This document shows, piece after piece, positions 37,042 through 46,393 of a DNA stretch of 64,000 bases. The notes beneath the pieces are model-generated. The model did no database searches. It worked only from the letters and a program-made list of their open reading frames with translations, and was not told where the DNA came from. Made by a program: the position numbers and the translations under genes. The DNA is from an uncultured Verrucomicrobiales bacterium. Lineage in GTDB: Bacteria; Verrucomicrobiota; Verrucomicrobiia; Verrucomicrobiales; Akkermansiaceae. Numbering within the stretch: the stretch's first letter is position 1; every line of letters begins with the position of its first letter. The DNA lies in NCBI GenBank assembly GCA_937928735.1, contig CALFVF010000006.1:1-64000 (forward strand), in the 5' to 3' direction.

Positions 37042-38085
37042 GTGAAGGTAGAAGCAGATATCGCGAAACGAAATATCCAATACATTGCCAAGCAACTCGG
37101 CTTTAGCGACTGCCGTATTGCGAGTGCCCACGATGCGACACATGCCCAGCGCTATAAAGAATGGGTGGCAGAAGGCTGTGCTGGTGACATGAAGTGGCTG
37201 GAGCGCGGTGTCGAGCGCCGTACCAAGCCGACTGAAGTCGTCCCTGGAGCGAAGGCTATTGTGACACTAGCGCTGAATTATTTCCCCGGGAATCAAGAGG
37301 AATCCGATGACTACAGGATCGCGCGCTACGCCTGGAATGATGACTACCATGATATTATCGAGGAGAAGTTAAGTGATTTGCACTCAGCGATGTCTGATAT
37401 GGGAGGTGAGCAGCGCTACTATGTGGACACAGGGCCAGTCCTTGAGCGCGACTACGCCTCAGACGCTGGACTTGGCTGGAACGGGAAATCAACCGTGCAG
37501 ATTCACCCGAAGCTCGGAACTTGGTTTTTCCTCTGTGAACTCATTACCACACTTCCCCTAGAGCCTGATGAGCCCTTTGGCAATAAATGCGGTAAGTGCA
37601 CGCGCTGTATCGACTTCTGCCCCACTCAGGCTATCACCGCTCCTCACCGCATGGATGCTAGGCGCTGTATTTCCTATCTCACTATCGAGCATAAGGGTTC
37701 TATTCCGCTAGAGCTTCGCCCTTTGATGAGTGATAAGATATACGGCTGTGATGTCTGTCTGGAGGTGTGCCCATGGAATCGTTTTGCTAAACTCAGCCAA
37801 GAATCCCAATTTCACGCTCGAGAGGAAATCTTTGAGCATAGTCTGCGAGATTTCCTAGATCTCACAGTGGAAGACTTCCGCCGCGTGTTTGCGAAGTCCC
37901 CCATCAAGCGCATCAAGCGTGAGCGTTTCCTAAGAAACGTGTGCGTCGCTCTTGGCAATACTGGCAAAGCGGAAGATATAGTGCGTCTCAAAAAACTCGC
38001 GCAGCAAGAAGATGAACTTGTGGAGGAGCACGCACTCTGGGCGATCGAGCAGATCCGAGCACGCTGCGCACTGAGTGAAATATGA
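37042..38085 (+). CDS. queG: epoxyqueuosine reductase
   Basis: 347 residues from a GTG. QueG reduces epoxyqueuosine to queuosine on tRNA, using cobalamin and two [4Fe-4S] clusters. The N-terminal DUF1730 part holds GCAGDMKWLERG and DTGPVLERDYASDAGLGWNGK (the catalytic Asp is in this segment). Cluster motifs follow: CGKCTRCIDFCP and CDVCLEVCPWN, each with an added Cys. A C-terminal HEAT-like helical part (RFLRNVCVALGNTG, LAQQEDELVEEHALWAIEQI) recognises tRNA. Divergent from rpsM, so the ~180-bp gap holds two promoters. Followed by hisS. Confidence 0.95.
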   Translation: MKVEADIAKRNIQYIAKQLGFSDCRIASAHDATHAQRYKEWVAEGCAGDMKWLERGVERRTKPTEVVPGAKAIVTLALNYFPGNQEESDDYRIARYAWNDDYHDIIEEKLSDLHSAMSDMGGEQRYYVDTGPVLERDYASDAGLGWNGKSTVQIHPKLGTWFFLCELITTLPLEPDEPFGNKCGKCTRCIDFCPTQAITAPHRMDARRCISYLTIEHKGSIPLELRPLMSDKIYGCDVCLEVCPWNRFAKLSQESQFHAREEIFEHSLRDFLDLTVEDFRRVFAKSPIKRIKRERFLRNVCVALGNTGKAEDIVRLKKLAQQEDELVEEHALWAIEQIRARCALSEI

Positions 38086-38183
38086 CTCTAGAAATCACTG
38101 TTATAGCGGCTCTATCAATCTCGAGGCTGATGCGGGGATTTCAGCCTTGAAACTTCCCCACTTCTCGCCATTCTGCCGCCCTT

Positions 38184-39452
38184 ATGGCTGACAAGCGTTT
38201 TCTATCACTACCCGGTTTCCGCGATTTCGCTCCCAAGGAGTGCGCTCTGCGAAATTACCTCTATGCTCAGTGGCGTGGTGTCGCTCAGTCATACGGATTT
38301 GTGGAGTACGAAGCACCCTTGTTAGAATCTACAGAGCTCTATCTGAAAAAAACGGGGGATGAGCTGCCTGGTCAGCTGTTTCGCTTCGAGGATAAAGGTG
38401 AGCGTGATGTTACGCTGCGGCCAGAGCTCACAGCGTCCTTAGCGCGCATGGTGGCAGGTCACCAGCGTGACTACCCGAAGCCCATGAAGTGGTTTGAGAT
38501 CGGTTCTTGCTTTCGTTATGAGGCTCCTCAGAAAGGACGCACCAGAGAGTTCATCCAGTTTAATGCTGATATCATTGGCGAAGACTCAGCCAGCGCGGAT
38601 GCCGAGCTTCTCGCTCTCGCTATAGATACAATGCTCGCACTCGGTTTTCAAGAAGGTGATTTCATCCTACGCGCCTCAGACCGCCAGTCTTGGCTGAAGT
38701 TCTGTGAAGAGCACAGCATCAGTGATGTCTCAGGTTTTCTACAAATCATTGATAAGATAGAGCGCGATCAACCAGAGGTGCTTGAGCAGAAACTCAGTGC
38801 CCACAATGTCTCTCTCTCCACGGTTCAAGCTTTCATCAGTAACCCTGAAAATGCCTCTGAGCGCTACACGGAAGTGGCTAAGAACCTGGAGGCACGAGGC
38901 CTTGGCAAGTATATCGAGCTAGATCTCACCATTGTCCGTGGACTCGCCTATTACACCGGCTTAGTCTTTGAGATATTTGACACGCGCCGTAGCATGCGAG
39001 CGATTGCTGGTGGCGGTCGATACGATAATTTACTTAAGGCACTTTCTAACGATGTCGTAGATCTACCCTGCACGGGCTTTGCGATGGGAGATGTGGTGAT
39101 TGGAAACTTCATTGAAGAGACTCCACACGCTGCACAGAAGCGCGATGCTTGGCTCGCCCAGCAGAATGCCTGTGATGTCTACTTTGTCATCGCTGATGAA
39201 GAACAGCGCGCGCATGCATTGAGACTTGTTACCGAGCTTCGCCAAGCAGGGATCAAAGCAGACTATCCACTCTCCTCTGCTGGATTCGGCAAACAGTTTA
39301 AAAAGGCAAGTAGTCTAGGGGCGAAGATCGTCGTTATCTTGGGTGCTGAATACCCCCAGCTTCAGCTTAAAATTCAGTCCACACGAGAAGAAATCACCTT
39401 ACCAGACACTGAGAACTTACTCGCTACTCTCAAGGAATATCTCGCGCAATAG
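38184..39452 (+). CDS. hisS: histidyl-tRNA synthetase
   Basis: 422 residues. Charges tRNA-His. Class II synthetase motif 1 is in the first 80 residues (PGFRDFAPKE, VEYEAPLLES), with motif 2 GSCFRYEAPQKGRTREFIQFN, the histidine-A motif LDLTIVRGLAYYTGLVFEIFD, and motif 3 IAGGGRYDNLL near residue 275. The C-terminal anticodon domain is present (VYFVIADEEQRAHALRLVTELRQAG to the end), which separates it from HisZ. It lies 98 bp after queG. The gap after its stop holds a MITE-like repeat. Confidence 0.95.
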   Translation: MADKRFLSLPGFRDFAPKECALRNYLYAQWRGVAQSYGFVEYEAPLLESTELYLKKTGDELPGQLFRFEDKGERDVTLRPELTASLARMVAGHQRDYPKPMKWFEIGSCFRYEAPQKGRTREFIQFNADIIGEDSASADAELLALAIDTMLALGFQEGDFILRASDRQSWLKFCEEHSISDVSGFLQIIDKIERDQPEVLEQKLSAHNVSLSTVQAFISNPENASERYTEVAKNLEARGLGKYIELDLTIVRGLAYYTGLVFEIFDTRRSMRAIAGGGRYDNLLKALSNDVVDLPCTGFAMGDVVIGNFIEETPHAAQKRDAWLAQQNACDVYFVIADEEQRAHALRLVTELRQAGIKADYPLSSAGFGKQFKKASSLGAKIVVILGAEYPQLQLKIQSTREEITLPDTENLLATLKEYLAQ

Positions 39453-39472
39453 AGGGTTCTTTTTGGAGAATA

Positions 39473-39633
39473 AGGGCACTTCTGAAAACCTGCTTTTGGT
39501 ATAAAATGTAGCCAGATTGTTTCATATCAAGGCAAACACAATCACTTTTGAATGCATTCATAAGGATTGTGGACAACGCAGAGATGGAGCAATCTGGTGG
39601 TATTTTCAAAAATGAGGTTTTTAGAGGTGCCCT
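39473..39633. repeat. MITE-like repeat, copy A
   Basis: About 160 bp with imperfect terminal inverted repeats: left AGGGCACTTCTGAAAACCTG, right (reverse complement) AGGGCACCTCTAAAAACCTC. No coding potential that makes sense. The internal sequence matches copy B (61155-61316) in opposite orientation, with long shared blocks (for example CTCCATCTCTGCGTTGTCC). TAA flanks the GGGCAC ends on both sides, suggesting a short target-site duplication. Lies in the hisS to ABM-gene gap. Non-autonomous: no transposase in this window. Confidence 0.72.
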
Positions 39634-39679
39634 AAAGAAACGCACTTGAAGTTTATGCCAGCTATGCGTTTGTGGTGCT

Positions 39680-40054
39680 ATGCATTCTTCACTTTCTAAC
39701 GCTGTTAGCATTCACCCTTATTTTAAGATTAAAGAAGGCAAGCTCGATGCTTTTCGCTCCCTAATTCGCCAGTTCACTAAGGCAACAGAAAGCGAGGATC
39801 TCTGCCTCTACTACGATTTCTTTCTGAAAGAAGACGTCAGCCAGGCCTACTGCCGTGAGGGTTATGTAGGAGCTAAGGGTGTTCTCACGCATTTAGAGAA
39901 TGTCGGCAGCTGTATCGAGGCAGCTCTAGAAATCTCAGACCTCTACCGATTAGAGATCCACGGTCCCGCTGAGGAAATCGCTCAACTCGAAGCACCACTC
40001 GCGGGTCTGAATCCTGAGTTCTACATCCATAGTGCTGGCGTCTCAGCATCCTAG
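39680..40054 (+). CDS. ABM-fold (antibiotic biosynthesis monooxygenase-like) protein
   Basis: 124 residues. The dimeric ferredoxin-like ABM pattern is present: PYFKIKEGKLDAFRSLIRQFTKATESEDLCLYYDFF, then AYCREGYVGAKGVLTHLENVG and DLYRLEIHGPAEEIAQLEAPLAGL. Members of this fold are small quinol monooxygenases or heme-degrading enzymes, or have no known enzyme role. No signal peptide, cytoplasmic. It starts 46 bp after MITE copy A, which may carry or disturb its promoter. Confidence 0.75.
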   Translation: MHSSLSNAVSIHPYFKIKEGKLDAFRSLIRQFTKATESEDLCLYYDFFLKEDVSQAYCREGYVGAKGVLTHLENVGSCIEAALEISDLYRLEIHGPAEEIAQLEAPLAGLNPEFYIHSAGVSAS

Positions 40055-40241
40055 TTGCTCTTTCAAGGCTCCTTGTTTTATGGAGTCATAAGTCCACCCA
40101 GTACGCTCCACCTGAGCACACGACTCAGGTGGATGATATACTGTGCCTTTCCTCCTAGATTGGGCTGGACATTTTACCTCAGCTGCCTTTTATCCACCCT
40201 TCTAAGGACGATCAGAGACGATCCGACTCACCACTGTACTC

Positions 40242-42059
40242 ATGAGAACTCACACTTGTAACGAAATTAGCCGCGCCGATATCGGTAACACCGTCACTCT
40301 GATAGGTTGGGTAAAATCAAAGAGAGACCAAGGCGCTGGCCTGATCTTCATCGACTTACGAGACAGAGAAGGCGTCACCCAAATCGTCTTTAAACCAGAG
40401 ATTTCCCAGCAGAACTCCGAAGTTGCTGACTCACTGAGAGCTGAAGACGTGATTCAGGTCACAGGCACTGTCGGTGATCGCCCAGAGATCGATGGTCAGT
40501 CCACGGCCAATCCTGATATCGCCACAGGTGAAGTCGAGCTTGTTGTTGAGACAGTGAAAGTCGTCAACAAATCCGAAGTTCTCCCCTTCCCGATTGATAA
40601 AGACATCAATAACGAAGATCTACGCCTCAAGTACCGCTACCTCGACATGCGCCGCCCGACCATGGCGCGCAATATGAAGCTTCGCCACCGTATTACGAAG
40701 ACCACTCGTGATGTCCTTGATGAAGACGGTTTCCTTGAGATCGAAACCCCGATTCTTTCCAAGTCCACTCCCGAGGGTGCGCGTGATTTTCTCGTGCCTT
40801 CTCGTATGCACCCAGGGAACTTCTACGCACTACCTCAGGCACCTCAGCAGTACAAGCAGCTCCTGATGGTCGGAGGTATCGAGAAGTACTTCCAGATTGC
40901 GCGCTGCTTCCGTGATGAAGACCTCCGCGCAGACCGCCAGCCCGAATTCACTCAGATCGATATCGAAGCTTCCTTTGTGCAACAGGATGACATCATTGGA
41001 CTAACAGAGACGCTACTGGGTAGAATTTTTAGAGAATCTATAGACGCAGACATCCCCGCTAAGTTTGAGCGCATCACATATGCAGATGCTCTCAACACCT
41101 ACGGCTCTGACAAGCCGGATCGCCGCTTCGAGATGCATCTCACAGATCTCGGAGAGGTCTTTGCGAATTCTCAGTTCAAAGTCTTCTCAGGAGCTCTGAA
41201 ATCAGGTGGTTGTATCAAAGCCATTAACGCCAAAGGACTCTGTGGCGCGACAACTGGCCAAATTGACAAACTCACTAAGGCAGCAATTGAGGCAGGTGCC
41301 AAAGGTCTCGCCTACATCCAAGCACGTGGCCCAGAGCCCAAGGACTGGCGCTCACCAATCACCAAGTTCCTCAGTGAAGAAGAACTCACCGCTCTCAAGG
41401 AAACTCTCAACATCGAAGAAGGTGATCTGATTCTCTTTGGCGCTGGTGACTGGGATCTTGTTTGTGACGTGTTAGGTCGTGTACGCCTCATGTGTGCTGA
41501 GTACCTTAACCTTCTCGAAGGAAACACCGAGCTCGACTTCCTCTGGGTGACAGAGTTCCCACTACTCCACTTTGATAGGGAAGAAGGCCGCTGGCACGCC
41601 GTGCACCACCCATTCACGCGCCCGATTCCTGAAGACGAAGAAAAGCTCAAAAACGGCGAGTACGAGGGACTGCGTGCCCAAGCCTATGACGTCGTTCTCA
41701 ATGGCTTTGAACTCGGTGGAGGCTCTATCCGAATCCACGAAGCTGATCTCCAAGACTCCATGTTCACAGCCCTCGGCGTGACAGAAGAGCAGAAATCCAC
41801 GATGTTTGGTCATATCCTAGATGCCTTTAAGTTCGGTGCTCCTCCACATGGCGGCTTAGCACTCGGCTTGGATCGAATTGCTATGCTCGTGACTGGCTCT
41901 GAGTCGATTCGTGAAGTCATCGCCTTCCCGAAGAACAACCGCGGTAGTGATCTGATGTCTGACTCACCAGCAGAGGTTGACTTCAAGCAGCTCAGAGAGC
42001 TCTACATCCAATCGACAAAGAAGAAGGAGAAAAAGGAAACTACTTCGGCAGAGTCGTAG
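40242..42059 (+). CDS. aspS: aspartyl-tRNA synthetase
   Basis: 605 residues, normal for bacterial AspRS. Charges tRNA-Asp. The N-terminal OB fold is in the first 110 residues (GNTVTLIGWVKSKRDQG, IDLRDREGVTQIVF); motif 1 is ETPILSKSTPEGARDFL; motif 2 RCFRDEDLRADRQPEFTQIDIE; the bacterial GAD insertion follows at about 290-420; motif 3 is GGLALGLDRIAMLVTGSESIREVIAFPKN. The tail is Lys/Glu-rich. The two tRNA-Asp genes lie 4.3 kb downstream. Convergence with none; a small membrane-protein gene follows in the same direction by 28 bp. Confidence 0.97.
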   Translation: MRTHTCNEISRADIGNTVTLIGWVKSKRDQGAGLIFIDLRDREGVTQIVFKPEISQQNSEVADSLRAEDVIQVTGTVGDRPEIDGQSTANPDIATGEVELVVETVKVVNKSEVLPFPIDKDINNEDLRLKYRYLDMRRPTMARNMKLRHRITKTTRDVLDEDGFLEIETPILSKSTPEGARDFLVPSRMHPGNFYALPQAPQQYKQLLMVGGIEKYFQIARCFRDEDLRADRQPEFTQIDIEASFVQQDDIIGLTETLLGRIFRESIDADIPAKFERITYADALNTYGSDKPDRRFEMHLTDLGEVFANSQFKVFSGALKSGGCIKAINAKGLCGATTGQIDKLTKAAIEAGAKGLAYIQARGPEPKDWRSPITKFLSEEELTALKETLNIEEGDLILFGAGDWDLVCDVLGRVRLMCAEYLNLLEGNTELDFLWVTEFPLLHFDREEGRWHAVHHPFTRPIPEDEEKLKNGEYEGLRAQAYDVVLNGFELGGGSIRIHEADLQDSMFTALGVTEEQKSTMFGHILDAFKFGAPPHGGLALGLDRIAMLVTGSESIREVIAFPKNNRGSDLMSDSPAEVDFKQLRELYIQSTKKKEKKETTSAES

Positions 42060-42087
42060 GTCTTTCTAGTTCTGGTAGTCTTAGGAG

Positions 42088-42552
42088 ATGAAAACATTCG
42101 CTTGGACAGTTCCAGAACCAAAGCATCCACGCTCAGCTAAAAAACTCCCTTCCCAATTACAGCTTCCTACAAGAAGAGATCGGCTACGCCATCCACTCTG
42201 GATAGCTTCAGCGATTCTGTTTGGCCTCACATTCTTATTCACTATCGTAAAAACAGGGATTGATTCTGAATTTCTGAGCATTGTGTTATCCACCTTTAGC
42301 CCAATGATAGTGAGCCTATTATTGGGAACTGTGGTAGCATCAAAAAGGAGCATGGTGATCCTACTTATTTCCAATGCTCTTTACTTTGCGTGGTTTCTCT
42401 ACGCCTACATTCCAGTCTTTTACGTAGATCCAGATCCACTTGCAGGCATCGTTTTTATAGTAGTTGGATTCATATCACTACCAGTCATGATACCTCTCTG
42501 GATCCTTGCTCTCTGCTTACGGCACCACGGATCTTATCAAATCAGTGAGTAG
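42088..42552 (+). CDS. small four-helix membrane protein
   Basis: 154 residues with a hydrophilic start (about 40 residues, PKHPRSAKKLPSQLQLPTRRDR) and four hydrophobic segments: about 45-62 (IASAILFGLTFLFTIV), 70-93 (SIVLSTFSPMIVSLLLGTVVA), 98-120 (MVILLISNALYFAWFLYAYIP) and 126-145 (IVFIVVGFISLPVMIPLWIL). No recognised family. It starts 28 bp after aspS and ends at a likely terminator. Confidence 0.78.
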   Translation: MKTFAWTVPEPKHPRSAKKLPSQLQLPTRRDRLRHPLWIASAILFGLTFLFTIVKTGIDSEFLSIVLSTFSPMIVSLLLGTVVASKRSMVILLISNALYFAWFLYAYIPVFYVDPDPLAGIVFIVVGFISLPVMIPLWILALCLRHHGSYQISE

Positions 42553-42561
42553 ATATCATTT

Positions 42562-42590
42562 CTTGGGAGCTCTCCCCCAAGCTTTATTTT
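42562..42590 (+). terminator. likely terminator of the aspS/membrane-protein transcript
   Basis: CTTGGG (42562-42567) and CCCAAG (42576-42581) pair across an 8-base loop and are followed by the T-rich CTTTATTTT. Its right end overlaps the trkA stop codon (42584-42586, minus strand), so it may serve both convergent genes. Confidence 0.6.
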
Positions 42591-43930
42591 AAGAGTTTAA
42601 GGAAGTCTTTTCTCACCTTGGCTGTCACCATGGCATAGACTGTGTCTCCAGGTTCTAGGATATCATCGGCCTTGGGTACATCTCCATGCATTCCACGCAT
42701 CTTGGCGACAAGTACGCAGCCTTCTGGCCACTGGACTTCCCCGACCATTTTTGAGGCCACGATGGAAGCTTTATTCACAGAGGCCTCAATGATTTCTAAC
42801 TGGCCCAGCTTTCTCACAACATGAAATCTATCAGAAGTGATAAAACGCTCCAGCTCTCTCCTTGTCGCGTTTTTAGGGCTCACTGCTGCAAGTATTCCGA
42901 AGTGCCTACCACTACTACTGATCGCCTGAGCGTAGTCAGCACGGTGAATGATAGTTAGGCAGTTTTTGGCACCTAGATTATGTGCCTGAAGACAAGTCAT
43001 GACATTATCTTCATCACTTTCTGTGGTCGCCACAAAAAAGTCCACCTCTCCCACTCTCTCTTCCTCTAGCTCCGCTAAGAGCGTGGCATCTGTGTTAATC
43101 ACAGTTGTATTAGACAAGCGGTCGGTAAGAGACTGAGCGATCTCAGGATTCTTTTCAAATATACGCACGCGACAGCCCCAGCTCTCTAACATCTGCGCTA
43201 GAGAAAAACCATATTCTCCCCCTCCAAAAATCACCACCCGTGTGTCACTGTGAAGCGACTTCGTGTACTGGATTCTCTCCGCAAGCTTAATTAAGCGTCT
43301 GGGCTCCCCAAAGATCGTCACCAAATCACCAACTTGGAGAACATCATCCGCTGTCGGCACAAAGTGCACCCCCATTCTTGTAATGGCTGCCACTCGTGTG
43401 CGATCTGGCACTTTAATATCTTTGAGAGAGACGCCTACAGTTTCGCTTTTTTCATGCACATTGATTTGCTGGAGCTCGATACGACCTCTAGCGATTTCCT
43501 CAACAGTAAGGGAATCTGGATTACGCACAAATTTAGCAAGTTCAATCGCACTGAGGCGCTCAGAGCTAAAAATATGGTCAATACCGAAATGACTACGATA
43601 ATCAAACAACCACTCCTCACGCTGTAGTGATGGGTGGACTCGAGCAATCACCTTCTTCGCATCCAGTTTCTGCGCCATCGAACACGCCATCACATTGATT
43701 TCATTGTCACTAGTGAGAGCGAGAAAGAGCTCACACTCACCCACACCCGCCTCTAGTAGCGTATTCACACTCGTCCCACTACCGTGAATCACATTGGCAT
43801 CGAGCTGCTCTGCTAAATCATTGGCTAATCCCTCACTGCTCTCAATCACAGAAATACTGTGCGCTTCACGTGATAGGGATATCGCTAAGTGACGACCCAC
43901 TTCTCCAGCTCCAACAATAATAATTTTCAT
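42584..43930 (-). CDS. trkA: Trk potassium-uptake regulatory subunit
   Basis: 448 residues from the ATG at 43930 (MKIIIVGAGEVGRHLAISLSREAHSISVIE). The same frame is open 30 codons upstream, but the sequence there is not TrkA-like. Two RCK units are visible, each a Rossmann nucleotide-binding half plus an RCK_C tail: residues 1-225 (GAGEVGRHLA) and about 227-448 (RVVIFGGGEYGFSLAQMLE). TrkA binds NAD(H) or ATP on the cytoplasmic side of the TrkG/TrkH potassium channel. No trkH/trkG lies here. Its promoter would be in the AT-rich gap to its right. Confidence 0.93.
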   Translation of the reverse strand: MKIIIVGAGEVGRHLAISLSREAHSISVIESSEGLANDLAEQLDANVIHGSGTSVNTLLEAGVGECELFLALTSDNEINVMACSMAQKLDAKKVIARVHPSLQREEWLFDYRSHFGIDHIFSSERLSAIELAKFVRNPDSLTVEEIARGRIELQQINVHEKSETVGVSLKDIKVPDRTRVAAITRMGVHFVPTADDVLQVGDLVTIFGEPRRLIKLAERIQYTKSLHSDTRVVIFGGGEYGFSLAQMLESWGCRVRIFEKNPEIAQSLTDRLSNTTVINTDATLLAELEEERVGEVDFFVATTESDEDNVMTCLQAHNLGAKNCLTIIHRADYAQAISSSGRHFGILAAVSPKNATRRELERFITSDRFHVVRKLGQLEIIEASVNKASIVASKMVGEVQWPEGCVLVAKMRGMHGDVPKADDILEPGDTVYAMVTAKVRKDFLKLLK

Positions 43931-44020
43931 AGATCTTGTGCCCAGGCAACAGCTGTATTTTCCACAGCTGCTCAGAGACTGCCAGAAGAAACGAACCCTT
44001 ATAGACCTTGTCAATACCAC

Positions 44021-44626
44021 TCAGAGTTTCTTTAAAATTCCAGTAAACTCTATGAAATGACTGGAGGTGAAAATGAATTTATCTTTTGGGTCAAGACCTT
44101 TTTGATATCTTACTGAACTGTCACACAACACTTTAGTCACAAGTTATTCACATCCTTTCCACAGCTCTCTGACGGCTCGATTTTTCAGGCTTTGAGGCTT
44201 GTCAAATTATTGTACTAACAAATTTTCAACCTTACTTTCTGATTGTGAATAACTTGTGAGTACTTTTTTGAAATATGACACCAATCATCATATAATGCTG
44301 TAAATGAATAAATTATGAATAATTTGAAACTGCTTTCATCATCTAACTTGTCCACAACATACACACCAAAGCTAACTAGAGACATTTCTGCTCTACGTGA
44401 AAATGCTTTCGTTGGAAAAATAAGTTCTTACGGACAGATTTTAGAAATTTTCACACTTTTACCCAAGTTATTCACATTGCTTTTTCGCCCTCGGAAATAC
44501 AGTTAATAGCCTCTGATCCTTATTATTCTTTGAGACTATACCCCGATCACCAAATTCACGCTTTTGTAAAAACCGATTTGACAGAGCACCTTTAAAAGAT
44601 GAATATTTCAGTAGTTACTGAAAATA
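44021..44626. other. AT-rich gap with clustered DnaA boxes, oriC candidate
   Basis: About 600 bp without a credible gene. Three exact TTATTCACA sites (44144-44152 plus, 44244-44252 minus, 44468-44476 plus), each inside the longer AAGTTATTCACA, and a near-match TTGTCCACA (44348-44356). The first two extend to a shared CACAAGTTATTCACA. A very AT-rich run follows (about 44285-44335: TATAATG, AATTATGAATAATTT). Genes on either side read outward (trkA left, SRPBCC right). No dnaA gene is near, and no base-composition skew could be computed. Replication origin or a DnaA-regulated site are both possible. Confidence 0.45.
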
Positions 44627-45088
44627 ATGATTCACACAATACACCAGAAGCAAGTTTTGCCAATATCGAGACAGGAAGCATGGAGCTTCTTCTCACGCCC
44701 AGAGAATCTTGCTGAGATCACGCCTCCGGACGTTGGTTTTCAAATCATGCACAATCATGGTGATGGCACATTCCAAGGAAAAATTATTAGCTATAAAATC
44801 AAAGTTTTCCCGTTTGTCACGATGACTTGGGTCACAGAAATCACAAGTGTAAGAAACGAGTACAACTTCGTGGATGATCAAAGAATAGGCCCTTATGCAC
44901 TCTGGCATCATCAGCATCATTTCCATGACCATCCAGATGGTATCGAAATGGAAGACCTCGTTCACTACACTCTCCCCTTTGGCTGGTTTGGCCAGATCGC
45001 GCACATGTTCTTTGTGAAGAATAAACTCAAACAAATTTTTGAATTCCGACGTGGTGCGATCGCTCAGAAGTTTCTCGCAGCGAGCTAG
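44627..45088 (+). CDS. SRPBCC-fold ligand-binding protein
   Basis: 153 residues. The START/Bet v1 helix-grip fold pattern is present: IHQKQVLPISRQEAWSFFSRPENLAEITPPDVGFQI, then strands such as FPFVTMTWVTEI, DLVHYTLPFGWFGQIAHMFFVKNKL and the long C-terminal helix KQIFEFRRGAIAQKFLAAS. This is the polyketide-cyclase/CoxG-like group, often encoded near redox genes. A likely small hydrophobic ligand, not identified. First gene right of the AT-rich gap, followed by fabD 84 bp later in the same direction. Confidence 0.85.
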   Translation: MIHTIHQKQVLPISRQEAWSFFSRPENLAEITPPDVGFQIMHNHGDGTFQGKIISYKIKVFPFVTMTWVTEITSVRNEYNFVDDQRIGPYALWHHQHHFHDHPDGIEMEDLVHYTLPFGWFGQIAHMFFVKNKLKQIFEFRRGAIAQKFLAAS

Positions 45089-45172
45089 GTCACAGCGTAA
45101 ACTTGAACTTCTACACAATATTACTGCTCTCAGACTTGCCTGCATACGCGCTTAAGGGTAAAGAGCTCTTCT

Positions 45173-46102
45173 ATGAACGAAGTTGTCATCTTATTTTCTG
45201 GTCAAGGCGCGCAAAAAGTCGGCATGGGGAAAGACCTCGCTGCTGCCTATCCACAGACAAAACAGCTTTTTGAAGAAGCCGATCAGACACTTGGTTTCCC
45301 CCTGAGCGAAATCATGTTCGAGGGCCCTGATACGGAGCTCACAAAAACCTCACGCTGCCAGCCCGCGCTCTACTTACACGGCCTAGCATCTTTAGCGGCT
45401 CTTCAAACAGAGCTCCCTGAACTAAAGCCCGTAGCTGCCGCTGGTCTCTCACTAGGTGAATTCACAGCTCACGCGGCTGCTGGAACCTTTAGTATCAATA
45501 GAGGCTTAGAGATAGTCGCCCAAAGAGGCCAATTTATGGAAGAAGCCTGTGAGGCGACAGTAGGTGCTATGGCTGCCATGATTGGTGGTGATGAAGATGC
45601 AGTCGTGAAACTCGCAGCAGATTGTGAAGTCGATGTCGCTAACTTCAATGCCCCTGGTCAAATCGTCTTATCAGGAAGTGTTGAGGGGGTCGATAAGGCT
45701 GTCTCAGAGGCCAAAGAGCGCGGCATCCGAATGGGCAAAAAACTCAAAGTGGCCGGTGCCTACCACTCTAAGCTCATGCAGAGCGCACAGGATAAGCTCG
45801 CTACTGTCTTATCCAGAACAGAGATAGGAACACCAGAGATTCCTGTCATCTGTAACTACCGCGCAGAGCTAGTCTCCAGTGCCACAGAGATTCGAGAAAC
45901 TCTCGAGCAGCAAGTCACAGGCTCCGTACGCTGGACAGCTTCCATGCAGGCTCTGATCGCACAAGGTCACACCACATTTATCGAACTCGGCCCAGGTAGA
46001 GTGCTCGCAGGTCTCATGGGACGTATTGATAAGAGTGTCCGAGTTATTTCGATCGATGACATGGATAGCCTTCACGCAGCAGTGGCTGAGCTGAAAGCTT
46101 AG
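45173..46102 (+). CDS. fabD: malonyl-CoA:ACP transacylase
   Basis: 309 residues. Transfers malonyl from CoA to acyl carrier protein in fatty-acid synthesis. The N-terminal FSGQGAQKVGMGKDL, the nucleophile GLSLGEFTAHAAAG (Ser in GLSLGE), QRGQFMEEAC, KVAGAYHSKLM (catalytic His) and GPGRVLAGLMGRI are all present. No other fab genes adjoin. Genes right of it are tRNAs. Confidence 0.96.
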   Translation: MNEVVILFSGQGAQKVGMGKDLAAAYPQTKQLFEEADQTLGFPLSEIMFEGPDTELTKTSRCQPALYLHGLASLAALQTELPELKPVAAAGLSLGEFTAHAAAGTFSINRGLEIVAQRGQFMEEACEATVGAMAAMIGGDEDAVVKLAADCEVDVANFNAPGQIVLSGSVEGVDKAVSEAKERGIRMGKKLKVAGAYHSKLMQSAQDKLATVLSRTEIGTPEIPVICNYRAELVSSATEIRETLEQQVTGSVRWTASMQALIAQGHTTFIELGPGRVLAGLMGRIDKSVRVISIDDMDSLHAAVAELKA

Positions 46103-46316
46103 ATAAGAGGATAGAGACTAAGGGGCGTAGCGGTGACCTAAATTCATTTCCCCCATCCGATCAGGTTTCCAGATGAACCCTTTAAGATGGCTGAAATACA
46201 TTTTCTTCAAAAAAGAGCTTGCACGTTGATTCGAATTGATTAGTTTCTCGCCGCCTGCACGGAGAAAGTTCTTCACAGAACAGCTCACTGTCTCAGGCAG
46301 CAACTCAGACTGAAGT

Positions 46317-46393
46317 GGAGCGGTAGCTCAATTGGTTAGAGCACCGGCCTGTCACGCCGGAGGTTGCGGGTTCGATTCCCGTCCGCTTCGCCA
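46317..46393 (+). tRNA. tRNA-Asp (GTC), copy 1
   Basis: 77 bases. Acceptor stem GGAGCGG with CCGCTTC (G-U at the second pair), D arm TAGCTCAATTGGTTAGAGCA, anticodon stem CCGGC/GCCGG with loop CTGTCAC (anticodon GTC, Asp), T arm GCGGG-TTCGATT-CCCGT, discriminator G and encoded CCA. The gene is identical to copy 2. A T-rich stretch (CTCTTTTTTTATTC) follows about 15 bp beyond the CCA and may end transcription. Confidence 0.97.

Noticed and set aside
39430-39711. Minus-strand reading frame downstream of hisS
   Set aside because: It is translated through MITE copy A and resembles the plus-strand frame through copy B (61125-61319) only because the two repeats are homologous. Not a gene.
44315-44506. 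63-codon plus-strand frame in the AT-rich gap
   Set aside because: Low-complexity codon use, no ribosome-binding site and DnaA boxes inside it. Chance open frame in AT-rich DNA.
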